This document shows, in pieces, positions 53,653-62,532 of a stretch of DNA of 64,000 bases. The stretch is from positions 110,409 to 174,408 of the forward strand of contig CALMVZ010000002.1 in assembly GCA_937873155.1 (NCBI GenBank). The letters run 5' to 3'. Numbering within the stretch: position 1 is the first letter of the stretch; each line of letters starts with the position of its first letter. The position numbers were made by a program, and so were the translations under genes. This DNA is from an uncultured Bacteroidota bacterium (GTDB lineage Bacteria; Bacteroidota; Bacteroidia; B-17B0; Aurantibacillaceae). Under the pieces are notes generated by a model that was given only the letters and a program-made list of their open reading frames with translations, did not search any database and was not told where the DNA came from.

Positions 53653-55662
53653 TTACCGAGGATATTCAATGCGAACATGATACATATTCATAAGCCGCTT
53701 TTTGAATATTTTTTTAACGGTAGTAATGTCTTTAAAGGTAATTTCGGCATTAATTAGCTGATTTTCGCTGATTTTATAGTCAATAATACGGTCAACCAGC
53801 TCACTTATTGCCAATGCATCGTACTTTTTAAGTGACCTTGAAGCAGCTTCCACCCCATCGGCCATCATTAAAACGGCTGTTTCTTTACTGAATGGGATAG
53901 GTCCCGGATAACGGAAAGCATCCTCATTTATTTTTTCGCCCTGGTGTTCCTTTTTAAAATTATTATAGAACCAGCCAACGGTTGTTGTACCATGATGGGT
54001 CCTTATAAAATCAATGATCGCATCCGGTAACTTATGTTCTTTAGCCTTTTCGATACCTTTGATAACATGCGCGATAATGATCTTCACACTTTCCTCAGGT
54101 AAAATTTCAGTGTGCGGATTTATTTCCCCAACCTGGTTCTCTGTAAAATATCTCGGGTTGTCAATTTTTCCGATATCGTGATACATCGCTCCGGCTCTTA
54201 TCAATAAAGCATTTCCGCCTATATGAAAAATTGCTTCTTCAGCCAGGTTCGCTACTTGTAACGAGTGCTGGAACGTTCCCGGAACTTTAAGTGACAACTC
54301 CCTTAACAAAGGTGTATTCAGATCACATAACTCCATCAAAGTAAAATCTGAAATGAACCCGAATGATTTCTCTGCTAAAAAAATAAAAGGATATGCCAGC
54401 AAAATTAAAAGTGAACTGATGATGATCGGCAAATAAAATATTTTTTGGGTCAATATCTTTTCACTTCCCATTATTAAATTATAGCCCGCAAATGCAGTTA
54501 CATAAAAGAACAATACAACTAATCCTGAGATCAATAATTCCCTTCGTTTACGCATTTCAGCCACACTAAAGATCGTTCCCATGCCGATTATCAATTGAGT
54601 GAATACGAATTGGAATTTATCCGCTGCAAAGAATGAGCAGAATAAGATCGTGATCAGGAATGTGAACAAAGCAGTACGGCTATCGAAGAATATCCTCACT
54701 AGAACAGGGATCAAAGCAAAAGGTAATGCCGCAAAGAACAATAAACCATAGGGCGCTGTGATCCGTGAAAATGTGACTGACAGCACTACAACAAGAAAAA
54801 TAAAAGTCACCTGCCGCGCCTGTCCAAAAATAGTTTTCCTGAAGAAAGCGAGGTACAACATTAAGATCCCGAAAAGTAAAAACGCAATGATAAGTTTTCC
54901 GGTAAAATTCAAAGGGGTGCTGTCACCTGCTTTCCCTGTAGCGATCAGGTATTCTTTTATTATTTCACGTTTCTTCTGGTCTATTTCTTCAAGATGACGA
55001 ATTAAGATATCGCCGGGCTGGAACGAAGTTTTATATACAGAAACATTCCCGAGATTTTCACTAATAGCTTTCTCAGAAAAAGACTTATCGTAAAAAACAG
55101 TAATAGCCAGGTACTTTGCGCACTCCTCTGCTAAACTTTCTTTGTTTATTTCGTCAGTAGCATGCTTTCTGAAATACTCTACCGCTTTATCGATAGTAAA
55201 AAAATCATCATAATTAACATTAATAGCTTCACCGCTCCTTACCAGGTACAAATTCCCGATCAGTTCCATTTCGTTCAATGATTCAATTACGCCCGCTGTG
55301 TATACTGAATCTAAAAGTTCTTTCGCTTTTTTAAGTAATGGAGAGTCCGGGAATAAGTTCATCTGCAATTGAAGCTCATTCATTTTAGCATCCCGTTCGC
55401 CGGTGCTTTCCTTAAAATACATCGACGCATCTTTTGTCAACTCATTCCGTTCTGCTTTCAATTCAGCATCAGATTTTTGTAAAAAAAATTCCCGCTCAAC
55501 CACCAGGTCGCGGTAAGGCCAGATCTTTAAGCCTTTGATAGAACTTACAGAGTACTCATATTTTAACGGAAGTAAAAAAGCAACGATAAAAACCGCTGTT
55601 ACATACAAAACGATCTTGTATACAAGCGAGTGTTTATCGCGTATAATATTAAAGAGATTCAC
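53653..55662 (-). CDS. 7TM-HD (PgpH-type) phosphodiesterase
   Basis: 669 residues. A signal-anchor helix, an extracytoplasmic helical domain (~45-255), seven transmembrane helices (~258-445), and a cytoplasmic HD domain (~465-640). Its metal ligands are in HSLQVANLAEEA, AMYHDIGKIDNP, HVIKGIEKA, RTHHGTTTV and MMADGVEAASRS. The same 7TMR-HDED plus HD order is found in PgpH, which degrades cyclic di-AMP; that activity is inferred here. It precedes the Wza-like gene by 57 bases in the same direction. Confidence 0.93.
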   Translation of the reverse strand: MNLFNIIRDKHSLVYKIVLYVTAVFIVAFLLPLKYEYSVSSIKGLKIWPYRDLVVEREFFLQKSDAELKAERNELTKDASMYFKESTGERDAKMNELQLQMNLFPDSPLLKKAKELLDSVYTAGVIESLNEMELIGNLYLVRSGEAINVNYDDFFTIDKAVEYFRKHATDEINKESLAEECAKYLAITVFYDKSFSEKAISENLGNVSVYKTSFQPGDILIRHLEEIDQKKREIIKEYLIATGKAGDSTPLNFTGKLIIAFLLFGILMLYLAFFRKTIFGQARQVTFIFLVVVLSVTFSRITAPYGLLFFAALPFALIPVLVRIFFDSRTALFTFLITILFCSFFAADKFQFVFTQLIIGMGTIFSVAEMRKRRELLISGLVVLFFYVTAFAGYNLIMGSEKILTQKIFYLPIIISSLLILLAYPFIFLAEKSFGFISDFTLMELCDLNTPLLRELSLKVPGTFQHSLQVANLAEEAIFHIGGNALLIRAGAMYHDIGKIDNPRYFTENQVGEINPHTEILPEESVKIIIAHVIKGIEKAKEHKLPDAIIDFIRTHHGTTTVGWFYNNFKKEHQGEKINEDAFRYPGPIPFSKETAVLMMADGVEAASRSLKKYDALAISELVDRIIDYKISENQLINAEITFKDITTVKKIFKKRLMNMYHVRIEYPR

Positions 55663-55753
55663 TCTTACAAAGTAAGAACATAGGGCAAAAGCTGCCTTAA
55701 CAAGAGGTCAATCTTATTAACAGGGACATCTTAATTAAGAGAGTACACATACT

Positions 55754-55801
55754 GAACGCCAGCCGTCCTCGGCGATTCGATCTAAAGGCGGTTCCTTTTT
55801 T
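55754..55801 (+). other. Possible structured RNA or terminator on the plus strand
   Basis: Outer arms GAACGCC (55754-55760) and GGCGGTTC (55787-55794) pair with one bulged G. An inner hairpin GCCG / CGGC (55762-55765 / 55770-55773) has a TCCT loop. Six T (55796-55801) follow one base later. The block is GC-rich within an AT-rich gap. Both flanking genes are on the minus strand, so a plus-strand terminator has no known gene to serve. Confidence 0.3.
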
Positions 55802-55880
55802 GATAATATAGTTTTTAATATTTTGACTTTTAACTCTTTAAAAAAACCGAAGCTTAGTTTTCCAGGTTAAATGCCGGGAC

Positions 55881-56120
55881 TTAAAGACCCTCAAAAAAAT
55901 CCTCAAGAGATAATTTATGGATATTAATGATTGTAATAATGGATCTTAAAGTAAAATTAGAGCCGTTTTCCATTCGCCAATATTGTTTTCTGTCCAAATT
56001 GTTATCCAAAGCAAAAGTCTCGTAGCTGCTATAGCCGGCATTGATCCGTAATTCTTTTATCCTTTTCGCTATTGAAAGAGATACGTTTTTTTGTATGTAC
56101 GGCTTTTTTGCCACATACAA
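55881..56120 (-). CDS. Small XRE-type HTH regulator
   Basis: 79 residues, almost entirely one HTH_3 domain: SIAKRIKELRINAGYSSYET, then DRKQYWRMENGSNFTL (recognition helix region), and a last helix LSLEDFFEGL. No ATG is in frame near the start; an in-frame TGA lies six bases upstream. Initiation must be at TTG (56120) or GTG (56114). A 7-base inverted repeat straddles the start, in the right place for autorepression. It is divergent from the NarL-type regulator gene. Target unknown. Confidence 0.8.
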   Translation of the reverse strand: MYVAKKPYIQKNVSLSIAKRIKELRINAGYSSYETFALDNNLDRKQYWRMENGSNFTLRSIITIINIHKLSLEDFFEGL

Positions 56121-56137
56121 TTTTCATACTAATTGTA
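56116..56137. promoter_or_regulatory. Candidate operator palindrome at the XRE gene start
   Basis: Perfect inverted repeat TACAATT (56116-56122) / AATTGTA (56131-56137) with an 8-base spacer, overlapping the XRE start codon. Size and symmetry fit a dimeric HTH_3 repressor. Confidence 0.4.
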
Positions 56138-56272
56138 AGATTAAATTACGGCATTTATTGCACATTATTTCCTTTATAGTATATTCGTTAGTTAATTCCG
56201 GGGCATTAAGCCGATTATCCAAAAAAGGGCTCCAGTTATATATTGTCCCATGAAAAGAACAACATAATACAA

Positions 56273-56280
56273 TACTTTTG
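56273..56280 (+). promoter_or_regulatory. Candidate -7 box (TACTTTTG) for the NarL-type regulator
   Basis: Exact TAnnTTTG, 24 bases before the ATG at 56305. No TTTG at -33 spacing. Confidence 0.35.
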
Positions 56281-56304
56281 AAAAGGACCTAACGTTATAA
56301 TTCC

Positions 56305-56961
56305 ATGGATCAGAAAATAAAAGTGCTGATTGTCGAAGATCAAAAACTAATGAGGGATGGTTATATTTCTATTTTCAAAGAGCGTAAGGATTTTTGGATT
56401 GTCGGCGAAGTTAATAACGGAAAGGAGGCGATCGAATTACTTGATGAAAAAAGTGCTGACATATTAATCCTTGATATTGAAATGCCTGTAATGGATGCCT
56501 TCCAGGCAGTACCCATTATCAAAAAGTGTTTTCCGGAAGTTAAAATTTTAATTGTTAGCATGCATGAAGAGGAGGCACTCACGCGCGAATTAATAAGCAT
56601 GGGAGCAAATGGTTATTTAAGTAAAAATTCTTCTGACTCAGAATTATGTATTGCTCTACATGCAATAATAAAGGACGGTTTTTATTTTAATAAGAATATA
56701 GCTAAATCTCTGTTGTTTGACAATAAAAAAGATTTACCCGTAACTTTAAAAAGTGTAGAGCTTACAGAAACTGAAGAAAAAGTTTTGAGATCTATTTGCG
56801 ATGGCAAAACAAGCAAAGAGATCGGAAAGGAATTAAATATTTCTGAAAATACTATCGAGTTTCACAGAAAGAATATCTTCAAAAAATCTAATTCCAAATC
56901 ACTGGCCGGTCTGATAAAATACGCTATTCGAAAAGGTTTAACAGGCTTAAACCCTCAATAA
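56305..56961 (+). CDS. Orphan NarL/FixJ-type response regulator
   Basis: 218 residues. Receiver domain 1-125 with E11/D12, phospho-acceptor D57 (LILDIEMPVM), VSMHEE and YLSKNSSDSE (conserved lysine). LuxR-type HTH at ~150-212 (ELTETEEKVLRSICDGKTSK, EIGKELNISENTIEFHRKNI). No kinase gene is adjacent, so its partner is elsewhere. A terminator closes it, then 213 bases lead to the large secreted protein gene, a possible target. Confidence 0.94.
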   Translation: MDQKIKVLIVEDQKLMRDGYISIFKERKDFWIVGEVNNGKEAIELLDEKSADILILDIEMPVMDAFQAVPIIKKCFPEVKILIVSMHEEEALTRELISMGANGYLSKNSSDSELCIALHAIIKDGFYFNKNIAKSLLFDNKKDLPVTLKSVELTETEEKVLRSICDGKTSKEIGKELNISENTIEFHRKNIFKKSNSKSLAGLIKYAIRKGLTGLNPQ

Positions 56962-56965
56962 TTCT

Positions 56966-56988
56966 ACTACGGCAAACCGTAGTTTTTT
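56966..56988 (+). terminator. Rho-independent terminator of the NarL-type regulator gene
   Basis: Stem CTACGG (56967-56972) / CCGTAG (56977-56982), extended by an A-T pair (56966/56983), loop CAAA, with six T (56983-56988). It starts 5 bases after the stop codon. Confidence 0.88.
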
Positions 56989-57010
56989 AATCGGAAAACC
57001 GTAGGTGTTT

Positions 57011-57035
57011 TTTTATAAGTGGTTGACTTATAAAA
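57011..57035. promoter_or_regulatory. Perfect 10-base inverted repeat upstream of the secreted protein gene
   Basis: TTTTATAAGT (57011-57020) / ACTTATAAAA (57026-57035), loop GGTTG. A second, shorter repeat AGTTGA / TCAACT lies at 57120-57136, some 40 bases before the ATG at 57175. Either could be an operator or a leader hairpin. Confidence 0.4.
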
Positions 57036-57174
57036 CCCTGTTTTATTTCGATTTTTTCATCCACTTTTCCGGTGTTTTTTCTTTCGTTTTTTCACAATAC
57101 ACTTGTTCGCCCTTTTAGGAGTTGATTTTTTCAACTTTAACGCAATACTTTAAAAAATTTAAACCTATTTAACT

Positions 57175-60100
57175 ATGAAAAAAATCAAACTATTTCTTAC
57201 GGCCATTACCCTTGTTGCAGGTACTTGGTTAGCAAAAGCTCAATCGTGTTCCTCTACTTCTTGTAACGTATCCACTTGTGAGTACGTATGCAATGGAGGA
57301 TTTGAATATTATAGCACTCTACCTACAGGAATAAGTCAAATAGGTAACGCTTGCGGTTGGATAAATCAAAATGGAAGTACAACACCTGATTATTATAATT
57401 CAGGTTGCACGGGTTCAGCCTCATTAGTTTCTGTTCCTTGCAATACTTCAGGAAAAGAGCCGGTAAGAACTCCAGGCAGTACCGCTTATGCTGGCTTTGC
57501 TGTTAGAGATATTAATAGTTGGAATGAAAGAATAGCAAGCAAACTAACAACCACATTAAATGTAAATTCGACTTATGAAGTGAGCTTTTGGCTTTCATTA
57601 GCGGAAGAAACCGGGTATAACGAATTAAATACTATCGGGTTTAGCTTAGGACAATGGAATGGCTCTATTGTTACATTACCTAATACGATCAATATAATCA
57701 ATACGAGTTCAGTCACCAATGACGGATGGACTAAAATCACCTATACCGTAAATGTAGGGCAAATGAGTGCCCCACCAGATTACATAGTAATCGGTGGCTT
57801 TCGGGACGTAATGGGTGCGTCAAATTCATTTACTCCGGTAACCGGTGGAGCTTCGACAATAACTTGCACAGGATTCTCATATCCTTCTCCAAGCCCTACT
57901 GAGTCTTATTACTTTATAGATGATGTTTCGATTAAAGAAATTATTCCCATTACTGCCACAGCAAGTCATACAACAGGTTGCGTAGGTGAAGTATTTACTT
58001 TAACAGTGACAGGTGTTGATACCTATACCTGGAACCCCGGTAATATTGTTGGTTCCACCACAACCGTTAATCCAAGTTCATCTACAATTTATACTGTTAC
58101 CGGTACCAGTACTGCCGGATGTTTGGCTTCACCCGAAACAATTACCATCTCACCATATACTTGTTGTTTAAATCCGAATAGTGGGAAAATTAATTTCCGG
58201 GATGTTAATTTAATGCCTTATTCGACAAGCACCGCCATAGCAATACCTTGGTCCGCTTTGGCATCCGGCACTGTGGTTTATACCGGAAACGTAGCCATTC
58301 CATCCAATAGTATTATAACAAGCACATTAAGTGTTATTGGGAGCATGTCCGTGAGTGCGACTCTTACGTTTAATACCAGTAATATTTCGTTCGGTGAAGC
58401 TGCTGCAATGAAACAATATTCGAATACAACGATCGATCATTCTTATCTCTGGGGGTGTGATAAACTTTGGGCAGGTGTTCAATCATATGCGCAACTTTTG
58501 GTAACAAATTCATGGTTTGAAGATGCTTATAAAGCTATTGATGAAGGATACTATTTTACACCAGTGTCCAATCATCCGGGAATAACCGTAGATAATGTAA
58601 TGTTTAATAAAAATTACCACGGAATAACTACTGGTTCATCAACAATGACTCCTGGAAATTTTAGAATAAAAGGTTGTTTATTTTCTTCACGTTCGTTTGG
58701 TACCCCAAATTATACAACCACCACACGCTATAATTCATTATTTCCGAATCCCTCGGCAAAACCGCCTGCTAAAATAAAAGGGTCAACTGTTTATAGCATC
58801 ACCGCAAATACTATTCGTTCTGATGTTGGTATTATACTTGTTGGCCTTACAAGTACGACTACTCCAAATTATTTTGATATTGGCGCCGTTGATTGCTCAT
58901 CTGGTACAAACGCAACCTACACAAACCGGTTTGATTACATAAATGAAGGTATAGTAACCGGTAGTGCGCGTGTTTCAATTATCAATAACATTTTCAGTAA
59001 TATTATTAATACAGGAGTTGGTAATACACTCGGCGCAATTTACCATTTGAATGCTTTTGGAGGTACAGAAACAAGGGTTGGAGCTCTTGGCGGTGGGTGT
59101 TATCCTACTTCACATTATAAAAATGTATTTAGTTTAGTGAAAGACGGTGTTAATGCTGTTTATGGTGGACAATTAGATGTACAGTATAATGATTTTGATA
59201 ATGTGAGCCGTTACGGCGTTGCTGTAACCTCTTGGTCAGCGGGTGTAAATGCTGCCACTCAAACAGTTGTTGTGAGCAATAATAGTTTTAGCACAACATC
59301 TTATGCTTTTTACGCAAGCGATAATCGTACCATAACTGCAACTGTTGCGAGCAACACGTTGGTTCAATCACAGCCAACGTATACCAGCACGGGTTATGGA
59401 GCTTATATTAATGAGATAGCAAAACCTGCTACTACCTCATATAGTATCCATAGCAACAACTTTAGTGGTGGGCAGTACAGTGTTTATTCGGTTAATACGC
59501 AAAATGTAAGAGTAGTGAACAATACGATCCAGGTTAAAAAGCCAACAACCACAAGTATTTTTAACGGTGGGGTTTGGCTTGATAACAGCGATAATTGTTT
59601 TGTAAAAGGAAACATTATAAGTTGCAACCCAACCAACAGCGGAAGCTGGAACACCTTTGGCGTGTTTGCAAATGCAAGCTACAATAACACTGTAAAATGT
59701 AACAGTATTACCGCGGTTAGCTCTTGCATGAAATTTCAGGGAGCTTGTGAGCCAACCACCATTTACACAAATACTTTAAATAATGTTCCGGGTGATCCTT
59801 GTTTATATGGTATCTGGTTCGATCAGGGAGGACAGACAGGGCATATCGGGTATAATAATGGTAGCCAATGGCAAATGAGCGATGATGTTTGGGGTGATTT
59901 CCTGTATGCAAGTGGTGGTGCTGATACAAAGTGTCAGACAAGTTCAAACACATCAGGTACATGTACCATTCATTATGACATAACAGGAGCAGGTAAAACA
60001 GCGGCATCTCATCAGCCTTCTGTTAATATTAATACTTTCGGTGGAACCGATTTTTCTCAATCTTATTCTACGACCGTGAACGGTAATACCAATAGTCAGG

Positions 60101-60924
60101 GATGCGGCGAACCATCAAGATTTATGAATGTTCCTCTTAACGGTGCAGGTAAAAATACTGGTGGTGACCTTACTTTAGGTAATGAGAGCCAAAATCCAAG
60201 TTTTACTTTACAACAAGAAAATAATGAAGCAGCAAATTTTTATAATCATCCATATAAAAAACGTATCATAATGAAAACATACGATTCGAATGGAAAACAA
60301 ATTGTAACGAATGAAGATGCTTTTTGGACGGTGGATAGTTTAATGACTTCTTATACACAATCAGGAAACAGTGCAACTATAAATTCAGCAAAAACAATCA
60401 ATGCGGCCATCACCGCTGTAAATAATATTGAGCAGAACCAGAAAGATTTCAATTCTATTTACTGCGTATATCTGGAAGATGATAGTTTGGTTACTGCAAA
60501 TCAGTTACAGGATATAAAAGATCTCGCCGCGCTTTGTCCGTTTACAGAAGGTCTAGCCGTTTACAATGCACGTGCCTTGGTTCGCAAATGGGACGATAGT
60601 ACGCTTTATTATAACGTTTGCGAAAACAATGTTCCCGATCTTGCTAACGATGCAGCCCGCTTTGCCGAGAAAATGAATGCGAACGCAATAGTACTTCCAA
60701 CCGTCTATCCAAACCCTACTACAGGTAATTTAATGGTAAATAGTGGCTGTAAAAACTGTATCTTTGAGGTATATGATGTGATCGGCAAAAAAGTAATGAG
60801 CCAGAAACTTAACGAAAACGAAACCAAGGTTGATCTTAATTCGTTAAACAATGGTACCTACCTTTATAAAGTAGTACAGGAGGGCGTCATACTTAAAGCT
60901 GATAAGCTATTGTTAAACAGATAA
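57175..60924 (+). CDS. Large secreted beta-helix protein, T9SS type A
   Basis: 1249 residues. Signal peptide 1-22 (ending LAKAQ). Residues ~30-255 form an N-terminal beta-sandwich-like domain (NGGFEYYSTLPTGISQIGNA ... YYFIDDVSIKEI) shared with the next gene product. One Ig-like unit follows (ASHTTGCVGEVFTLTVTGVD), then a long parallel-beta-helix-like region (~330-960, with many short N-rich strand repeats such as VVNNTIQVKKP and VVSNNSFSTT). The C-terminus (VYPNPTTGNLMVNSGCKNC ... YLYKVVQEGVILKADKLL) is a type A T9SS sorting domain. Beta helices of this sort often bind or cut polysaccharides, but no catalytic residues are evident. The stop overlaps the next ATG by one base. Confidence 0.88.
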   Translation: MKKIKLFLTAITLVAGTWLAKAQSCSSTSCNVSTCEYVCNGGFEYYSTLPTGISQIGNACGWINQNGSTTPDYYNSGCTGSASLVSVPCNTSGKEPVRTPGSTAYAGFAVRDINSWNERIASKLTTTLNVNSTYEVSFWLSLAEETGYNELNTIGFSLGQWNGSIVTLPNTINIINTSSVTNDGWTKITYTVNVGQMSAPPDYIVIGGFRDVMGASNSFTPVTGGASTITCTGFSYPSPSPTESYYFIDDVSIKEIIPITATASHTTGCVGEVFTLTVTGVDTYTWNPGNIVGSTTTVNPSSSTIYTVTGTSTAGCLASPETITISPYTCCLNPNSGKINFRDVNLMPYSTSTAIAIPWSALASGTVVYTGNVAIPSNSIITSTLSVIGSMSVSATLTFNTSNISFGEAAAMKQYSNTTIDHSYLWGCDKLWAGVQSYAQLLVTNSWFEDAYKAIDEGYYFTPVSNHPGITVDNVMFNKNYHGITTGSSTMTPGNFRIKGCLFSSRSFGTPNYTTTTRYNSLFPNPSAKPPAKIKGSTVYSITANTIRSDVGIILVGLTSTTTPNYFDIGAVDCSSGTNATYTNRFDYINEGIVTGSARVSIINNIFSNIINTGVGNTLGAIYHLNAFGGTETRVGALGGGCYPTSHYKNVFSLVKDGVNAVYGGQLDVQYNDFDNVSRYGVAVTSWSAGVNAATQTVVVSNNSFSTTSYAFYASDNRTITATVASNTLVQSQPTYTSTGYGAYINEIAKPATTSYSIHSNNFSGGQYSVYSVNTQNVRVVNNTIQVKKPTTTSIFNGGVWLDNSDNCFVKGNIISCNPTNSGSWNTFGVFANASYNNTVKCNSITAVSSCMKFQGACEPTTIYTNTLNNVPGDPCLYGIWFDQGGQTGHIGYNNGSQWQMSDDVWGDFLYASGGADTKCQTSSNTSGTCTIHYDITGAGKTAASHQPSVNINTFGGTDFSQSYSTTVNGNTNSQGCGEPSRFMNVPLNGAGKNTGGDLTLGNESQNPSFTLQQENNEAANFYNHPYKKRIIMKTYDSNGKQIVTNEDAFWTVDSLMTSYTQSGNSATINSAKTINAAITAVNNIEQNQKDFNSIYCVYLEDDSLVTANQLQDIKDLAALCPFTEGLAVYNARALVRKWDDSTLYYNVCENNVPDLANDAARFAEKMNANAIVLPTVYPNPTTGNLMVNSGCKNCIFEVYDVIGKKVMSQKLNENETKVDLNSLNNGTYLYKVVQEGVILKADKLLLNR

Positions 60925-62429
60925 TGTATTTTAAAAAACATAAATTCTTAACGCAAAAAAGGGCTTATGCCCTTTTTTGCGTTTTGCTTAGTTTGTGTTC
61001 TTTTTCTCAAAGTGTATTAAACCTTGTAAATAATTCTTCTGCCGAACAATTTAAAACATGCTCGTTCGGCGGAGGCCTGATTTCAAATGTCAACTTTTGG
61101 TATTCACCGACGGGAGGAACTCCAGATTATTTTAATTCATGTTTAACTCAAACCGTATATCAAGTTCCAACAAATTTTTTTGGAAGCCAAAATCCAAGAA
61201 CAGGCAATGCCTACATGGGATTTGGATTATATGGACTCAAATTATCCGGAGTAGATTTCAAAGAATATCTGGGTAATGGCTTAAAAAATGCTCTTAAGTC
61301 CGGTAAAAGTTATTGTGTAACTTATTATGTTAGTCTCGCTGAGTATAGTAGATATGCTTGTGCGAACATCGGATTTCTGTTGAGTCAAGATAGCATTTTA
61401 AATAGACCTTCGACCCTTGCTTTAGGATTGACCCCTAATTTTGAAACTACCAATATAATTACCGACAGTATTAACTGGGTACAAATTCAGGACACTTATT
61501 TATCAAATGGGACTGAAAGATTTATTACCATAGGGAATTTTAAAAGCGATATTAATACAACGAAAACACAGATTAAACCACCACCTACTTCCGGTGATAA
61601 TGCTGCTTATTATTACATTGATGACATAAGCGTAATAGAAATCAATAGCGCCAGCGCCGCCATAAAAGATTCAATTACAAAATGTGCTCTTGATAGTGTT
61701 TCACTTGGTACAGACAGCACTGAGTTTGCAACCTACACTTGGTCTAGCACAGCCGCAGGTCTCGCGGCTTTAAGCTGTACCAACTGCCCCAACCCCATTG
61801 CAAAACCATTTATTACCACAAAATATTATTTGACCAAACAACAATGTAGTACTACAACTATAGATAGCGTAACGGTTGTTGTATTAACCCCAACAGTGCA
61901 AGCTAATGCAGGTAACGATAAAACCATTTGTATTGGAGAGTATACGCGGCTTGGCACAAGCGATAGTTTAGCCTTTACAAATTACAGTTGGCAAAATTCC
62001 ACTTCCTTAAGTTGCAGCAATTGCGCTATGCCGTTAGCTTTTCCAATGGTCAGTACCACTTATACCGTGCAAAGAACAGAGTGCTCTAACCTAACAACAG
62101 ATACTGTAAGAGTTATTGTTGATGATTGCGATCCAAGTTTTACAGTTCCAAATGTATTTACACCAAACTACGACGATGTGAACGATACCTGGGGCATTAA
62201 TTTCAGCACAGTAAACAGTCGTATTAAAAATTTTAAGATGAATATTTACGATCGCTGGGGCCTTCTTGTTTACTCTACGAACTCCGAACTCTCAACTCCG
62301 AACTCTAAATGGGACGGGCATACAACTTCCGGAATGGAATGCAGCAGTGGTGTTTATTACTATATCATTACCTTCGAGAAAAACGAAGAACATATTTTAC
62401 TCAAAGGGCATTTGAGTTTATTCAGATAG
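60924..62429 (+). CDS. Secreted Ig-like protein, T9SS type B (tandem copy 1)
   Basis: 501 residues. Signal peptide (LFCVLLSLCSFSQ, ending near residue 29). N-terminal domain ~32-240 is homologous to the start of the upstream protein (NSSAEQFKTCSFGGG ... YYYIDDISVIEI). Two Ig-like units follow, each with a SLSCSNC/ALSCTNC-P-x-P motif. The last ~90 residues (VPNVFTPNYDDVNDTWGINF, MNIYDRWGLLVYST, GVYYYIITFEK) are the gliding-associated type B sorting domain. The TAATG overlap couples it to the upstream gene. A terminator-like hairpin lies inside its signal-peptide codons. A second copy begins at 62922. Confidence 0.9.
   Translation: MYFKKHKFLTQKRAYALFCVLLSLCSFSQSVLNLVNNSSAEQFKTCSFGGGLISNVNFWYSPTGGTPDYFNSCLTQTVYQVPTNFFGSQNPRTGNAYMGFGLYGLKLSGVDFKEYLGNGLKNALKSGKSYCVTYYVSLAEYSRYACANIGFLLSQDSILNRPSTLALGLTPNFETTNIITDSINWVQIQDTYLSNGTERFITIGNFKSDINTTKTQIKPPPTSGDNAAYYYIDDISVIEINSASAAIKDSITKCALDSVSLGTDSTEFATYTWSSTAAGLAALSCTNCPNPIAKPFITTKYYLTKQQCSTTTIDSVTVVVLTPTVQANAGNDKTICIGEYTRLGTSDSLAFTNYSWQNSTSLSCSNCAMPLAFPMVSTTYTVQRTECSNLTTDTVRVIVDDCDPSFTVPNVFTPNYDDVNDTWGINFSTVNSRIKNFKMNIYDRWGLLVYSTNSELSTPNSKWDGHTTSGMECSSGVYYYIITFEKNEEHILLKGHLSLFR
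60951..60982 (+). terminator. Terminator-like hairpin inside the signal-peptide codons
   Basis: Perfect 14-base stem (arms 60951-60964 and 60969-60982), loop TTAT. Its core is AAAAAAGGGC / GCCCTTTTTT, the form of an intrinsic terminator, with more T downstream. It starts 27 bases into the coding sequence of the 60924 gene, just after the stop of the upstream gene. Confidence 0.6.
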
Positions 62430-62494
62430 CCGAAGACCGTTAGTAAGAACCTAAAAGAAATTAAACAACCCTCTTTTCAAAGAATGCGGTATCG

Positions 62495-62530
62495 CCTCTC
62501 TCCTTGGGAGAGAGGAAGGGAGTGAGGTTG
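62495..62530. repeat. Palindromic repeat at the duplication junction, copy D
   Basis: Stem CCTCTCTCC (62495-62503) / GGAGAGAGG (62507-62515), loop TTG, followed by AAGGGAGTGAGG. Same CTC-rich hairpin plus GGTGAGG-like tail as copy C. It ends within a few bases of where homology to the 57175 gene begins. The 103 bases from 62430 to 62532 otherwise hold nothing I recognise. Confidence 0.75.
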
Positions 62531-62532
62531 TG

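Noticed and set aside
55774..55784. TTCGATC resembling a tRNA T-loop
   Set aside because: The flanking bases do not form the 5-base T stem, and no acceptor, D or anticodon arms are present.
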